DNA from: Pyrococcus yayanosii CH1
GTDB lineage: Archaea > Methanobacteriota_B > Thermococci > Thermococcales > Thermococcaceae
Assembly: GCF_000215995.1 (NCBI RefSeq)
Contig: NC_015680.1
Location: 744,001 to 808,000 of the forward strand
Direction: 5' to 3'
Length of the DNA: 64,000 nucleotides
The notes beneath the pieces were generated by a model. The model was not told the DNA's origin. It saw only the letters and a program-made list of their open reading frames with translations, and ran no database searches. The first letter of the stretch is position 1; the number at the start of each line of letters is the position of its first letter. Below are positions 9,120-18,131 of the stretch, piece by piece. Both the position numbers and the translations under genes were made by a program.

Positions 9120-10050
9120 GCCCTTCCCCGCGGAGCTCTTTGATAAACTTCAGGATACCCTCAGGAATCTCCTGCTCCTCCCCTCTCTCCATCTTGTGGA
9201 GCTCCCTCCTATAGGCCTCCAAGGGAGCCTCCTCCCTCCCGAGGAACTCCGCAAAAGTTTTGGGCTTTTTGTCCAGAGCCTCAAAGAAGGCCTGATGGTT
9301 TTTGTCCCTCACGACGTGGTGGTCTATGACTAGCTCGGCGTTCGTCTCCTTTATTATCCTGTTTATGTTCCGGAGGGCAAGCTCTCTGACGTTGCCCACC
9401 CTGTAGCTCAGGTAGGTAGGAGGTCCGCCCGCTATCAGTAGGTCAGGGTTCTTCTCGATTATCCATTTCACGGCCGCCTCGTTTATGAGCTGGCTATCGC
9501 TGGCGTGAACGATTCTCCTCTTCCCGTCGTCCACCATCACCATGACAATAAAGCCAAGCTTCGAGCCCTCCCTCCCGTGGGGGACGGGCTGTGAGAACTC
9601 TAAGGTCACGCCTTCAAGGTCGAAGCTCTTCCCGTCCGAGAACTCAACTTTTCTGGCTATCGGTTCGACGTTCCTAAGGAACTCTCGAGCCCTCTTCCTC
9701 TGACTGTTGTTTATGTTCTCGGTCGGATGTTTCGTGAAGACAAGCTTTCCGGCGTAGAGCTCTTTAGCAATTTTGGCCGATGAGCTCTCGTAAATTCCTT
9801 CGAAGAATGGGGTGTGGTGGTCATAGTGATAGTGGGATATAGTTATGATAGTCGCCTCCCTGGCGTAGGCCTGAATGAGCTCCCTTGCCCTCCTCAGGGC
9901 ATCGAACTCCGCCTTTGCCGGCGGGAGTGAGTACCTTTTGGGGCCCAGAGCGGCGCCCGGGTCTATTAGGATTCCAAGGCCCCCAGCCTTAACGTAGGTA
10001 ACCAAGCTCCTTACCCCGAGACTTTCAGAAGCCAGTGGAACTATTTTCAT
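9094..10050 (-). CDS. UPF0282 family metallo-beta-lactamase-fold hydrolase
   Basis: The 318-residue protein carries ISHYHYDHHTPFF near residue 95, the HxHxDH-type metal motif, with further metal-ligand candidates in VHASDSQ and LVIDHHVVRD. The family is archaeal and its substrate is unknown; members sit near nucleic-acid enzymes, and this one heads an operon with an MrfA/Hrq1-like helicase. A TATA box on the minus strand (CTTAAATTTAT, 10082-10092) lies about 35 bp before the ATG. Confidence 0.85.
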   Translation of the reverse strand: MKIVPLASESLGVRSLVTYVKAGGLGILIDPGAALGPKRYSLPPAKAEFDALRRARELIQAYAREATIITISHYHYDHHTPFFEGIYESSSAKIAKELYAGKLVFTKHPTENINNSQRKRAREFLRNVEPIARKVEFSDGKSFDLEGVTLEFSQPVPHGREGSKLGFIVMVMVDDGKRRIVHASDSQLINEAAVKWIIEKNPDLLIAGGPPTYLSYRVGNVRELALRNINRIIKETNAELVIDHHVVRDKNHQAFFEALDKKPKTFAEFLGREEAPLEAYRRELHKMERGEEQEIPEGILKFIKELRGEGHAGRVQGT

Positions 10051-10081
10051 CTCGCTCCCCCTGCATGAGTGTCATGGGAGA

Positions 10082-10092
10082 TAAATTTAAGC
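10082..10092 (-). promoter_or_regulatory. TATA box of the UPF0282-helicase operon
   Basis: On the minus strand the sequence reads CTTAAATTTAT, about 35 bp before the ATG at 10050. Confidence 0.6.
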
Positions 10093-10094
10093 AT

Positions 10095-10455
10095 ACCGCC
10101 CGAAAGACCTTGCTCTCGCGTAGGTATGACCGTCGTCGACGAGGATAAGGTCTGAACTTTTCTACTCACTGCTTCACCATGCTTTCTTTTTACTAAATTG
10201 GGTGGCAAAACTAAAATTTGAAAAATTTACTAACTAAACAGGAAAGAAAAAATAAAATTGCATAAAGCAAGAAGAAGAATTTATAAAGTTGAGTTGATAC
10301 TCGGAACAACTCCTCTAGTCACGACCAGCCAATACTGCCGCAGTATGCAGTATTCGATGAAGTTTGAAAGCTGGAGAAAGTTGAATTCTTTATATTTGCA
10401 TTATCTGGTTTTCTGATGTCCCCCGATGTAGATGTGAGGTGCACCACACCGAGGG
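10095..10455. other. Non-coding stretch with two TATA-like elements
   Basis: I see no gene here. TTTATAAA (10280-10287) and TTTATATTT (10389-10397) are TATA-like on the plus strand. The second is well placed to drive the broken surface-protein gene that starts at 10456. The tract from 10190 to 10290 is strongly A/T-rich, unlike the operon to its left, consistent with the edge of a foreign or rearranged region. Confidence 0.5.
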
Positions 10456-10830
10456 GTGAGGGCTCTTGAAAACTGGAAGGGCGCTGTCGCTGTGCTAGTT
10501 CTTGCACTATCCTTAGCGCTGGTGGCGATGACCTTTCATACCATGACTTCTCATAACTAGGAGGACGTGAACTCGAGCTTCCTCTTGACAAAGACCACAA
10601 CCGAAACTCCAAAGGCCCCAACGATAACAATCAGAACTAACATCTCCTGCCTTCTACCAAATTACACTGGCTACGCCTACATCTTTCCCAATGAGACGAT
10701 AAGGCTGCTATTCTACCTTTGCTGTCCAGATGCTCTCAATAACTCGAAGATCGTACTTCTCTCGGCAGATTTCGGAATGAATACTGCCTCGCATGCCTCA
10801 GAAAGGAGGCCTTTAACCACTACCTTCTCG
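10456..10830 (+). pseudogene. 5' part of a secreted/surface protein gene, cut by the IS607 element
   Basis: Starting from a GTG at 10456, the frame encodes a signal-peptide-like run (KGAVAVLVLALSLALVAM). It then hits TAG at 10558 and continues in the same frame with an extracellular-type sequence containing several N-x-S/T sequons and cysteines (PNYTGYAYIFPNETIRLLFY). It runs into the recombinase gene. It is therefore broken by a nonsense codon and lacks its 3' end. No family was recognised. A C-terminal surface-protein fragment at 15282-16064 could be the other end of a similar gene. Confidence 0.5.
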
Positions 10831-10839
10831 GAGTGCTGT

Positions 10840-11448
10840 ATGAGGCTCTATCGGACGGGGAAAGCCTCACAGCTCTTGGGTATCAGTAAACCAACACTAA
10901 TTAGAAAGATTAAATCTGGTGAGATTAGAGCGTATCGTGTTGGAAGAGAATACCGCATTCCAGAAAGCGAAATCAAGAGAATTCTTGAGGGCAAACTTCC
11001 TGACAAAGTTGTTATTTACGCCAGAGTTTCAAGCCGAGACCAAAAAGAGGACTTGGAGAGACAGGTTGAATACCTAAAAAACTACTGCTCCTCAAAAGGT
11101 TACCAAGTGGCTAAAATCCTCACCGACATTTCCTCCGGCCTGAACGAGAATAGGAGGGGCTTAAAACAGCTCTTCACATTAGTTGAGAGCGGAGAAGTTA
11201 CCAAAGTCGTCATAACTTACCGGGATAGGCTCACTCGCTTTGGCTTCAAGTACCTCGAACAATACTTTAACTCCCACGGCGTTGAGATTGAAGTAATCTT
11301 CGACGATGAGGGGAAAACGCCAGAAAAGGAACTTGTTGAGGACTTGCTGGCAATAGTAACTTCCTTCGCTGGAAAGCTTTATGGAATGCGTTCTCACAGG
11401 AAAAAACGCCTCGTCGAGGCGGTAAAGAATGCCCTCAGAGACAATTAA
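10840..11448 (+). CDS. tnpA: IS607-type serine recombinase TnpA
   Basis: The 202-residue protein starts MRLYRTGKASQLLGISKPT, an N-terminal MerR-like helix-turn-helix. The small serine recombinase domain follows, with the catalytic serine in VIYARVSSRDQ and conserved arginines in TYRDRLTRFGF. It cuts and joins DNA for excision and insertion of the element. The open frame runs upstream to 10567, but that part belongs to the interrupted surface-protein gene; the ATG at 10840 gives the usual family length. Its 3' end overlaps the tnpB start by 20 bp, as in other IS607 elements. It looks intact. Confidence 0.9.
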   Translation: MRLYRTGKASQLLGISKPTLIRKIKSGEIRAYRVGREYRIPESEIKRILEGKLPDKVVIYARVSSRDQKEDLERQVEYLKNYCSSKGYQVAKILTDISSGLNENRRGLKQLFTLVESGEVTKVVITYRDRLTRFGFKYLEQYFNSHGVEIEVIFDDEGKTPEKELVEDLLAIVTSFAGKLYGMRSHRKKRLVEAVKNALRDN

Positions 11449-12557
11449 ACTCACGGCAAAATTCAAGTTGAAGGAACACCTGAAGAGTTAGATGAGCTTT
11501 TCCAAACTTATCGGGAAATCGTGAACTTTCTCATCACTCATGCTTTTGAGAACAACGTTACGAGCTTTTACCGGTTGAAGAAGGAGACTTACAAAGGCTT
11601 ACGCAAGGAGTATCCAGAGCTTCCAAGCCATTACCTTTACACGGCCTGCCAGATGGCGACGGCAATATTCAAAAGTTTCAGAAAGCGGAGAAAGAAGGGG
11701 AAAGCTAAGGGGAAGCCTGTTTTCAAAAAAGAAGTCATAATGTTGGATGATCACTTGTTCAAACTCGATTTAGAAAACAAAACCGTAAAACTCTCCACTC
11801 TGAAGGGGAGAATCCAGTTAGAGTTTTATCCTGCAAGGTACCACGAGAAGTTTAAGGGCTGGAAGGTTGGGCAGGCTTGGTTAGTGAGAACACCGAAGGG
11901 AGCTTTTCTAAACGTTGTCTTCTCAAAGGAGGTTGAGATTAGAGAACCAACAACTTTTGTCGGCGTGGACTTGAACGAGAATAACGTAACGCTTTCCCTC
12001 CCAAATGGGGAGTTCGTTCAAATCATCACCCACGAGCGGGAGATTAGAACTGGCTACTTCGTGAAGAGGAGAAGAATCCAGAGGAAAATCCGGGGCGGAA
12101 AGAAAAGGAAAGAACTCCTCGAAAAGTATGGGCGGAGGGAGAGGAACAGGCTTAACGACCTTTACCACAAATTGGCCAATAAAATCGTCGAGCTGGCGGA
12201 AAAATACGGTGGCCTCGCCTTGGAGGATTTAACAGAAATCAGGGAGTCAATCAGGTATTCTGCCGAGATGAATGGAAGACTTCACCGCTGGAGTTTTAGG
12301 AAGCTTCAGAGCATTATCGAATACAAGGCCAAGCTGAGAGGGATTAAAGTTGTTTTTGTGGATCCTGCTCATACTTCCTCCCTGTGCCCGGTATGTGGGG
12401 GTAAGTTAAGCCCGAATGGGCACAGGGTTTTGAGTTGCAAGTGTGGGTTTGAGGCTGATAGAGATGTTGTTGGGAGTTGGAATATTCGCTTAAGAGCCTT
12501 GAAGATGTGGGGAGTCACCGTTCCCCCCAAAAGCCACCCAATGAGCCGAGGCTGGAA

Positions 12558-12606
12558 GGTTAGCCGTAACGACGTTTTACACACTTCACACAAGTTACGG
12601 CTAACC
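12558..12606 (+). ncRNA. Long hairpin near the right end of the IS607 element (candidate guide-RNA structure)
   Basis: GGTTAGCCGTAAC (12558-12570) and GTTACGGCTAACC (12594-12606) form a perfect 13-bp stem with a 23-nt loop inside the 3' end of tnpB. TnpB guide RNAs arise from the 3' end of the gene and the element's right end, so this may be part of that RNA or a recombination structure. Nothing here proves expression. Confidence 0.4.
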
Positions 12607-12636
12607 AGAACGGTTCCTGCTCATCGGCGAGAGGAT

Positions 12637-12726
12637 TTTGACCCGGAGGAGGTTTCCCTCAACGAGGTCATTGAGACAATTGAGAAGTATGGCTATGAAG
12701 TCGAGATTGGCGACGAGGGATGTTAA
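12637..12726 (+). pseudogene. copZ: 3' remnant of a copper chaperone gene (copZ), fused in frame to tnpB
   Basis: The translation from FDPEEVSLNEVI through TIEKYGYEVE matches the last third of the intact CopZ at 46185-46391 (FDPGKVRLEDIV, AIERYGYEVE). The next gene is a broken YHS-domain gene, the same neighbour as in the intact locus. The metal-binding N-terminal half with its CxxC is absent. This marks the insertion point of the IS element in the old copZ gene. Confidence 0.75.
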
Positions 12727-12735
12727 GACTTCAAA

Positions 12736-12903
12736 ATGCCTTAGATCCGGTTTGCGGAATGGAAGTTAGTGAAGAAACTGAATTCAAAGTAGAGTACAAT
12801 TGAAAACTACTTTCGCTCTCCACACTGCAAAGCCCAGTTTGAGGCAAGTCCCGAGAAGTACGTCAATGACGAGGGAACTAATCACGCGCACAGAATGCAT
12901 TAA
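12736..12903 (+). pseudogene. YHS-domain metal-binding protein gene, broken
   Basis: Pieces in different frames match the intact YHS protein at 46392-46616: [19 protein letters not shown], then after a TGA and a frame change YFRSPHCKAQFEASPEKY. The start region is also out of frame (ATG CCT TAG). It has at least two frameshifts plus a stop and ends at TAA 12901. The histidine-rich tail of the intact copy is replaced by a short NHAHRMH. It cannot make a functional protein. Confidence 0.75.
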
Positions 12904-12990
12904 GATGAATTGAGGCCCCAATTTCCCCAAACTTCCTCCTTAATGGGCCCCTTAAATACCAAGGGAGCCGTTTTAGGGTGTTCAATAACC

Positions 12991-13022
12991 TTTATAAAAC
13001 ATTTGCACAATTGCTCAAATGT
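12991..13022 (+). promoter_or_regulatory. TATA box and ArsR-type metalloregulator operator upstream of arsR (copy A)
   Basis: TTTATAAAA (12991-12999) is followed at once by a 24-bp imperfect palindrome (12999-13022) with outer arms ACATTTG and CAAATGT around a CACAATTGCT core. This resembles classical ArsR/SmtB operators with TTGNNCAATTGNTCAA. It lies between the TATA box and the expected start site. The same arrangement stands before the intact arsR at 47747. Confidence 0.75.
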
Positions 13023-13036
13023 AAAGGTGATGCTGG

Positions 13037-13384
13037 ATGGTAGAGGTGTGCAAGGTTCACGAGGAGCATCTAGACAAGATTGAAAAAGCCAAGAGGAATC
13101 TACCAGATGACGAAACAATACTTGAGGCTTCCGACTTCTTTGACGCTTTAGGTAATCCCACAAGGCTTAAGATTCTCTTTGCTCTGCTGGAGGGGGAGCT
13201 CTGCACATGCGATCTTTCCAACATCACAGGCCTTTCAGTCTCAGCTATATCTCACCAGCTCAGGATTCTGAAGGATAGAAAAATCGTCAAATACAGGAAG
13301 GACGGGAAGAGCGTCTTTTATAGGCTGGATGACGAGCATATAAGGGAGATTTTGAAGGTCGTGTTAAAGCATATGGAGGAATAA
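13037..13384 (+). CDS. ArsR/SmtB-family metal-responsive repressor (copy A)
   Basis: The 115-residue winged-helix repressor has ELCTCDLSN, the helix-3 thiol site of Cd/Pb/Zn-sensing family members, and the recognition helix SVSAISHQLRILKDRKIVKYRKDG. It presumably represses itself and the zntA-like ATPase gene starting 3 bp after its stop, and releases DNA when it binds metal. The start at 13037 follows AGGTGAT with five bases of spacing. It is about 80 percent identical by eye to the second copy at 47747-48103. It appears intact although its target gene downstream is broken. Confidence 0.85.
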   Translation: MVEVCKVHEEHLDKIEKAKRNLPDDETILEASDFFDALGNPTRLKILFALLEGELCTCDLSNITGLSVSAISHQLRILKDRKIVKYRKDGKSVFYRLDDEHIREILKVVLKHMEE

Positions 13385-13386
13385 TC

Positions 13387-15246
13387 ATGCCGAAGAAGCT
13401 TAAACTGGAAGGGCTCGACTGCGCAAGCTGTGCTTATGAAATAGAGGAGGCTTTAAAGAAGGAGGGCTTCGAGTTTGCTCTGGTCAACTTCACCACCAAA
13501 GAAGCCATAATAGAGGGGGACATCGAGAAGGCAAAGGAGATAATAAAGAAGGTTGAGCCGGGGGTTAAGATTATCGAAAAGGAGGAACATGAACACGACG
13601 ACCCGAAGAGGATGCTCTACTTCATAATCCCCTCGCTCCTGCTGTTCGCCATCGGAATCGTCCTCAGGTACTACTACAACTACGACAACCCCTTTGTGTT
13701 CGGGATATTTGTGGTGAGCTACCTCCTCGTTGGCTGGAAGGTTTTGAGGAACGCCATCATAAACTCCATTCGTGGAAACGTCTTCGACGAGAACTTCCTC
13801 ATAACCATAGCTACGCTGGGGGCCTTTGCCATTCATGAATATCCCGAAGCGGTTGCAGTTATGCTCTTCTACATCGTGGGTGAGTTCTTCCAGGACTTAG
13901 CCGTCAACAGGTCGAGGCGCTCTATTAAGGCGTTACTGGCATTAAAGGCGGAGTACGCAAACCTCAAGGTGGGCGATAAGATAGTAAGAGTCAAGCCCGA
14001 AGAACTTAAAGTGGGAGACATAATTGTCATAAAGCCCGGTGAGAGGGTTCCCGTTGATGGAGTTATCCTCGAGGGAAGCTCAAGCGTTGATACCTCCGCC
14101 TTAACCGGGGAAAGCGTTCCCAGGACTGTAAAGGAAGGGGAGGAAATCCTCTCGGGAATGGTGAACCTGAGCGGTCTTTTGACGGTTAAGGTTACGAAAG
14201 AGCTTAAGGAATCAACTATTTCGAGGATTCTTGAGCTTGTGGAGAACGCAAGCGCGAGAAAAGCTAAGACGGAGAAGTTCATAACACGCTTCGCCCACTA
14301 CTATACGCCAGCTGTCGTCGGACTTGCGATGCTTATAGCTTTAATTCCACCGCTTGTCTTCGGCGAGCCCTTCTCGAAGTGGGTTTATAGAGCTTTGGTA
14401 CTCCTCGTCATATCATGTCCATGTGCGCTTGTGCTCTCAATACCCCTCGGCTACTTCGGGGGTATTGGAAGAGCAGCGAGGGATGGAATACTCATCAAGG
14501 GCTCCAACTTCCTCGATGCCTTGAGCAGTGCTTCAATAGTTGCCTTTGACAAGACTGAAACGCTGACAAAGGGAGTCTTCAAGGTCACGAGGATAGAAAC
14601 GAGGAATGGCTTTACCGAGGAGGAAATCCTCAAGTTCGCCGCCTTGGCGGAGGTCCACTCAAACCATCCTATAGCAAAGGCGATAAGAGAGGCTTATGGG
14701 AAGGAAATCAACGAAACTCAGGTAAAAGAGCATGAAGAGATAGCTGGACATGGCGTAAGGGCGAAGATAGACGGTATTGAGGTGATGGTGGGCAACGACA
14801 GGTTACTGCACAAGTTCAGCGTGGAGCACGACACCTGCCACGTTAAAGGAACGGTCGCCCACGTCGTCGTCAACGGAAAGTACGCGGGCTACATAGTGAT
14901 CTCGGACGAGATAAAGGAAGATGCACTCGAGACTATCAAGGAGCTCAAGAAACTGGGAGTTAAGAAGATTATAATGGTTACAGGAGACAACAAAGATGTT
15001 GCGGCCGAGATAGCGAGGCATCTCAACTTAGATGGCTTCTATGCCGAGCTCCTGCCCGAGGACAAAGTTAAAGTCATAAAGGAACTGGAGAAAGGTAAAG
15101 CACCTAACGAGAAGATAGTCTTCGTTGGGGACGGCATAAACGACGCACCTGTGCTAGCGGTGGCCGACATCGGCGTGGCCATGGGCGCCTTGGGAAGCGA
15201 CGCGGCGATAGAGACCGCCGATGTGGTGATAATGGATGATAAGCTG
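13387..15246 (+). pseudogene. zntA: Zn/Cd/Pb-type P1B ATPase (ZntA-like), 3' end lost and phosphorylation motif altered
   Basis: The N-terminal metal-binding domain (LDCASC, residues 11-15), TGES actuator loop and the membrane CPC (residues 344-346) are present. The catalytic motif at residues 388-392 reads DKTET where the family and the second copy have DKTGT. After VVIMDDK (about 15245) similarity to the intact copy stops. The frame runs on for 32 unrelated residues to 15342, so the last two membrane helices and their conserved residues are missing. The gene abuts arsR with a 2-bp gap. Both the substitution and the truncation should abolish transport. Confidence 0.85.
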
Positions 15247-15281
15247 GCGAGATTGCGGGGGAAGAAACACTTAGGCGTAAC

Positions 15282-16064
15282 ATGCCCAATGGAGAGTACA
15301 ACCTTTACTATCTTTTCAATGGAAGCGACTTGCTGTTTTTAGGGAGAAGTAATCCTCTACTCGGCGAACCATCAGTAGTGACTGAGATTAACGGAACCTT
15401 CTACATTCTCCAGCGCAAGCAGAGGGTAGTTCCCTACAAAACCGTCACCATGGCAGTCAACGGGGAGGCAAAGAACTTTACATTCACCGCTAAAAAAACC
15501 GAAATGAGAGTTTATCGCTTCGATGGTTGTGCATCTCTCATATGGAACTGCACAATACTTGAATTTCAGAACGGGACAGAGCGCACAAAATGTAATAGAA
15601 CCGAGATTCTGAGCTACTTCGCCAACACCCCACAGAAAAGTCCATCAGGTGTCAAGGGAGTCATTGAGAACGGTTTCATAGTCTTTAGACTTGCAAATTT
15701 AACTTATGGGATTCTAGTGACTGAATTTGAGGAATATGTATCGGGCTTCTTTGGAAACAAAACGCTCAATGTACTCTCAACCCTTCATGCACTACCTGTC
15801 AGTGAGGGAATTCTCATCTATTACCCAGGAGATGTTAAAGTTAATGATGGGAGCTCCGCTTCAGAGTTACCGCTTCTGTTCTTTTATGACGGGAAAAAGC
15901 TAATTCACCTAAAAATGCATGTGGGTAGCGTACAGGAGCCTCCAGAATGTGGAGATAGGAGCAATTTTTCCCGAAGATTAACCCTCCCCAAGTCTTTAGT
16001 TGTTCTTACTGGAGCCATCCTAATGTTTATACTGGTTTACTGGGGGATTAGGAGGCATGTCTAG
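15282..16064 (+). pseudogene. C-terminal part of a membrane-anchored surface protein, N-terminus replaced at a junction
   Basis: The frame encodes up to about 260 residues with many N-x-S/T sequons and paired cysteines, ending in a single membrane helix (VVLTGAILMFILVYWGI) plus RRHV. That is the layout of a C-terminally anchored extracellular protein. There is no signal peptide. The frame extends upstream to the point where ZntA similarity ends near 15246, so the N-terminal part was lost at the junction. I do not recognise a family. A signal-peptide-bearing fragment at 10456-10830 may be the other end of such a gene. Confidence 0.55.
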
Positions 16065-16099
16065 ATCAATTTAAGCAGAATTGAAAAGGAGAGCCCTAT

Positions 16100-16577
16100 A
16101 TGTGTAAATGCATGTGGAAGGTAGAGCTTGTTCTTTTTCTATTGTCGCTTTCGTTGCTATCCTTCGTCTCGGCCACCAGATCCCTCTGCGGCCCCAATCC
16201 AGTTCTTGCCCCCACAGAATACTGCACATTTTATCCCTTCATCAAAGCCGAGGAAGACGACGCGATAATAATGCTCTCATGGGATGCCCTTGGCCCGGGG
16301 ATGCAGGGGGCGGAGGAGCTTTTTATACTTTCCACGAAGGCCTATGGTATCTGAGCGACGGGAGGGCCGTAGACTCGAAAGGGCCGTGCATATTGAAGAA
16401 CATCATCCCTCCCGAGGAAATCAGAGATGAGCTATGCCCCTGCACCCACGTCTCGATAAACTGCCGGCCTGCCAGTCCGCTCCCAAAGGGGATTCGATGG
16501 AGTCCTATGGGATCCTCTTGTTTGGAGCTGTGCTGGTGGCAGTACTTGCCTTCTTGAGAATAAAAAAGAGGAGCTAA
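16100..16577 (+). pseudogene. Second small membrane-anchored surface protein gene, frameshifted twice
   Basis: It begins with a signal peptide (VELVLFLLSLSLLSFVSA after the ATG at 16100 or 16112) and a Cys-containing extracellular segment. The frame changes near 16306 to continue AFYTFHEGLWYLSDGRAVDS, then changes again near 16490 to end with a membrane helix (GILLFGAVLVAVLAFL) and RIKKRS before the TAA at 16575. The layout matches the gene just upstream. Together the two look like a decaying pair of surface proteins. Function unknown. Confidence 0.55.
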
Positions 16578-16592
16578 TTTTTATTTTTTTAC
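16573..16592. terminator. T/A-rich tract between convergent genes
   Basis: GCTAATTTTTATTTTTTTAC lies between the ends of two convergent gene remnants. Archaeal termination commonly uses T-runs, and a T-run lies on the plus strand here. Confidence 0.4.
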
Positions 16593-17966
16593 TCCCTCCG
16601 TTTGTAGAGGTGGGACACACGTTCCCAAAACATGGTGGCATTGAGCCTGTTCCGTCATCTATGGTTGTAAAGTACATCGCAAGCTCGATGTTGTCGCCAG
16701 TTGCTTTAATATCCCTTTTTAATTTTAATATGGTAGCATAGCACAGTTGATTCGGTGGGGCATTCATAACTCTTATCCCATAGGTCACAACTGACTGAGA
16801 GGTTTTTGAATAGCTGAAGGATATGGAAAGCGAACCAATGCCCGGTAACTTACTCCATAGCCAGCTGGCGGCAGAACCTCCAAGTGGCACTGAATAAAAT
16901 CTATAGCTCGAACTTCCTTGGAACTGGAAGACTATATTATCATACGTTCCATAGCCTGTTGTCCTGAAGACTTTTACCTTTGATCCAGTATTTTGTGTGG
17001 GGAAATGTGAGCTTACAAGGTGATCTGTAAGGAGCTTGCCTCTGTTTAGATCTCCCTCCTTTACTTCATAGAAGCCGCTCATCATGACTTCAATTGGGTA
17101 TACCCCTGATATCGGAATGCTCACATACTGCTTTTTCCATTTGTCATATACATATATATCACAACAATGTACTTCAACGGGAGGTTGAGATATCTGTCAA
17201 GATAACCGTTATCTGTCTGGACATCGGGCTCGGGTGAGTAGCTGACCTTTAGCATCGAACCAGAGTATGAGGAACCAAAATCAATAACTGGAATTCCATC
17301 GACGCTGAAGCTCCACATGGCCCTCGTTGAAGTTGTTAATTGCAATCCCCATGATGCTCCTACTTTGTTAATCTTCTTGATTCCATGGGTTCGAACTTTA
17401 AGTCCCACAAAGGGAACCCATTCAACAAATGTTCGGGACTCTGAATAATATGAGTCTTTCAGATATTCCCAGTTTTCAATAATGCAATATCTGGCATTTA
17501 GCTCTTCATAACCCCATGGACATGTTGAAGTCCCAAACAACGAACGAACTTTATATCTTATCTTGGACGTTATGGGAATATTAAGGGAGGGACGCTTTGA
17601 TGGTCGGGTAACATCCTCAATTGGGAACATTCCTCTGAGAGCAATTTTCCTACCTGGAACGAGGCTCTTAACACCGATTTTGCCGTCCTTTGTGAAGTAC
17701 ACCATCACTGGAGTTGGAGCTGAATGTAGATTCTCGGTTTTCAGACTCTTCCATTTCCTGCTCTTGCTTTTGAATGTAACAATTCCCCCAACAACCCCCT
17801 GTTTCAGGAGTTTAATTTCTCCGTCCGATGATGGTTGGAATATAAACGCCTTACCACTTCCTTGAATGTACACTCTCTCCACACTCAGAAACTCAGAAGC
17901 GGCCGTTCCAAGAGTTGTGGTTGCTATTATAGTAAGTAACAATACAAACACAACTTTTGTTTTCAT
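16590..17966 (-). pseudogene. Large secreted protein gene with one frameshift
   Basis: On the minus strand, ATG 17966 follows GAGGTGTAAGAC and opens a signal peptide (VVFVLLLTIIATTTLGTAA). The first frame runs 281 residues to 17121. The reading then moves to another frame near 17140, within a TATATATGTATATG tract, where a continuation (YDKWKKQYVSIPISGVYP) keeps the same style of sequence to about 16590. The predicted ancestral protein was about 450 residues, rich in beta-type segments and aromatic residues. A strong TATA box lies upstream. I recognise no family. Confidence 0.6.
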
Positions 17967-18005
17967 GTCTTACACCTCACAAAGTTCGTCAATTTAGTTT
18001 AGGAA

Positions 18006-18019
18006 TTATTATATATAAA
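18006..18019 (-). promoter_or_regulatory. TATA box of the large secreted protein gene
   Basis: The minus strand reads TTTTATATATAATA about 45 bp before the ATG at 17966. Confidence 0.55.
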
Positions 18020-18131
18020 ATTTACTATCGAAAGTAGATAATAAACGGCCGTCTTTAATCCATACAGTCTGGGCGTAATTCTGTGGAATATTATGTTCAT
18101 CGGGAGTCATTTGTTGTGGATAATACTCTTC

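Larger units (their letters stand above)
10840..12636 (+). mobile_element. IS607-family insertion element (tnpA + tnpB)
   Basis: A serine-recombinase tnpA and an overlapping tnpB define an IS607-type element. Such elements lack terminal inverted repeats and target duplications, so the ends can only be bracketed. The left end is just before the tnpA start at 10840. The right end lies before 12637, where sequence homologous to copZ begins. The flanks come from unrelated genes (a surface-protein fragment on the left, copZ on the right), so a deletion or rearrangement accompanied or followed insertion. Confidence 0.8.
11429..12726 (+). pseudogene. tnpB: TnpB RNA-guided nuclease gene, frameshifted near its start and fused at its end to a copZ remnant
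   Basis: From ATG 11429 the frame reads MPSETIKLTAKFKLKE, then meets TAG after about 20 codons. Adding one A near 11474-11476 restores KETPEELDELFQTYREIV and joins the long frame, so one base appears lost. The long frame (GTG 11521) keeps all TnpB marks: FVGVDLNEN (first RuvC Asp), LALEDLTEI (Glu), CPVCGG and CKCGF (zinc ribbon) and EADRDVVGSWN (last Asp). A GTG start at 11521 could still give a protein lacking about 30 N-terminal residues. The last 29 codons (from 12637) match the C-terminal half of CopZ in frame, so the natural end was replaced. Confidence 0.8.
12637..15246 (+). repeat. Damaged duplicate of the copZ-YHS-arsR-zntA region at 46315-49983
   Basis: copZ 3' fragment, broken YHS, arsR with its operator and truncated zntA follow the order of the intact locus, but the EamA gene is absent. 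With the acetyltransferase fragment at 18132-18269 this extends the duplication beyond the main island. Confidence 0.85.

Noticed and set aside
12904-12990. Terminator or attachment site between the YHS relic and arsR
   Set aside because: GGGCCCC-type short inverted pieces are present but no stable stem with a T-run, and no repeat partner elsewhere in the window.
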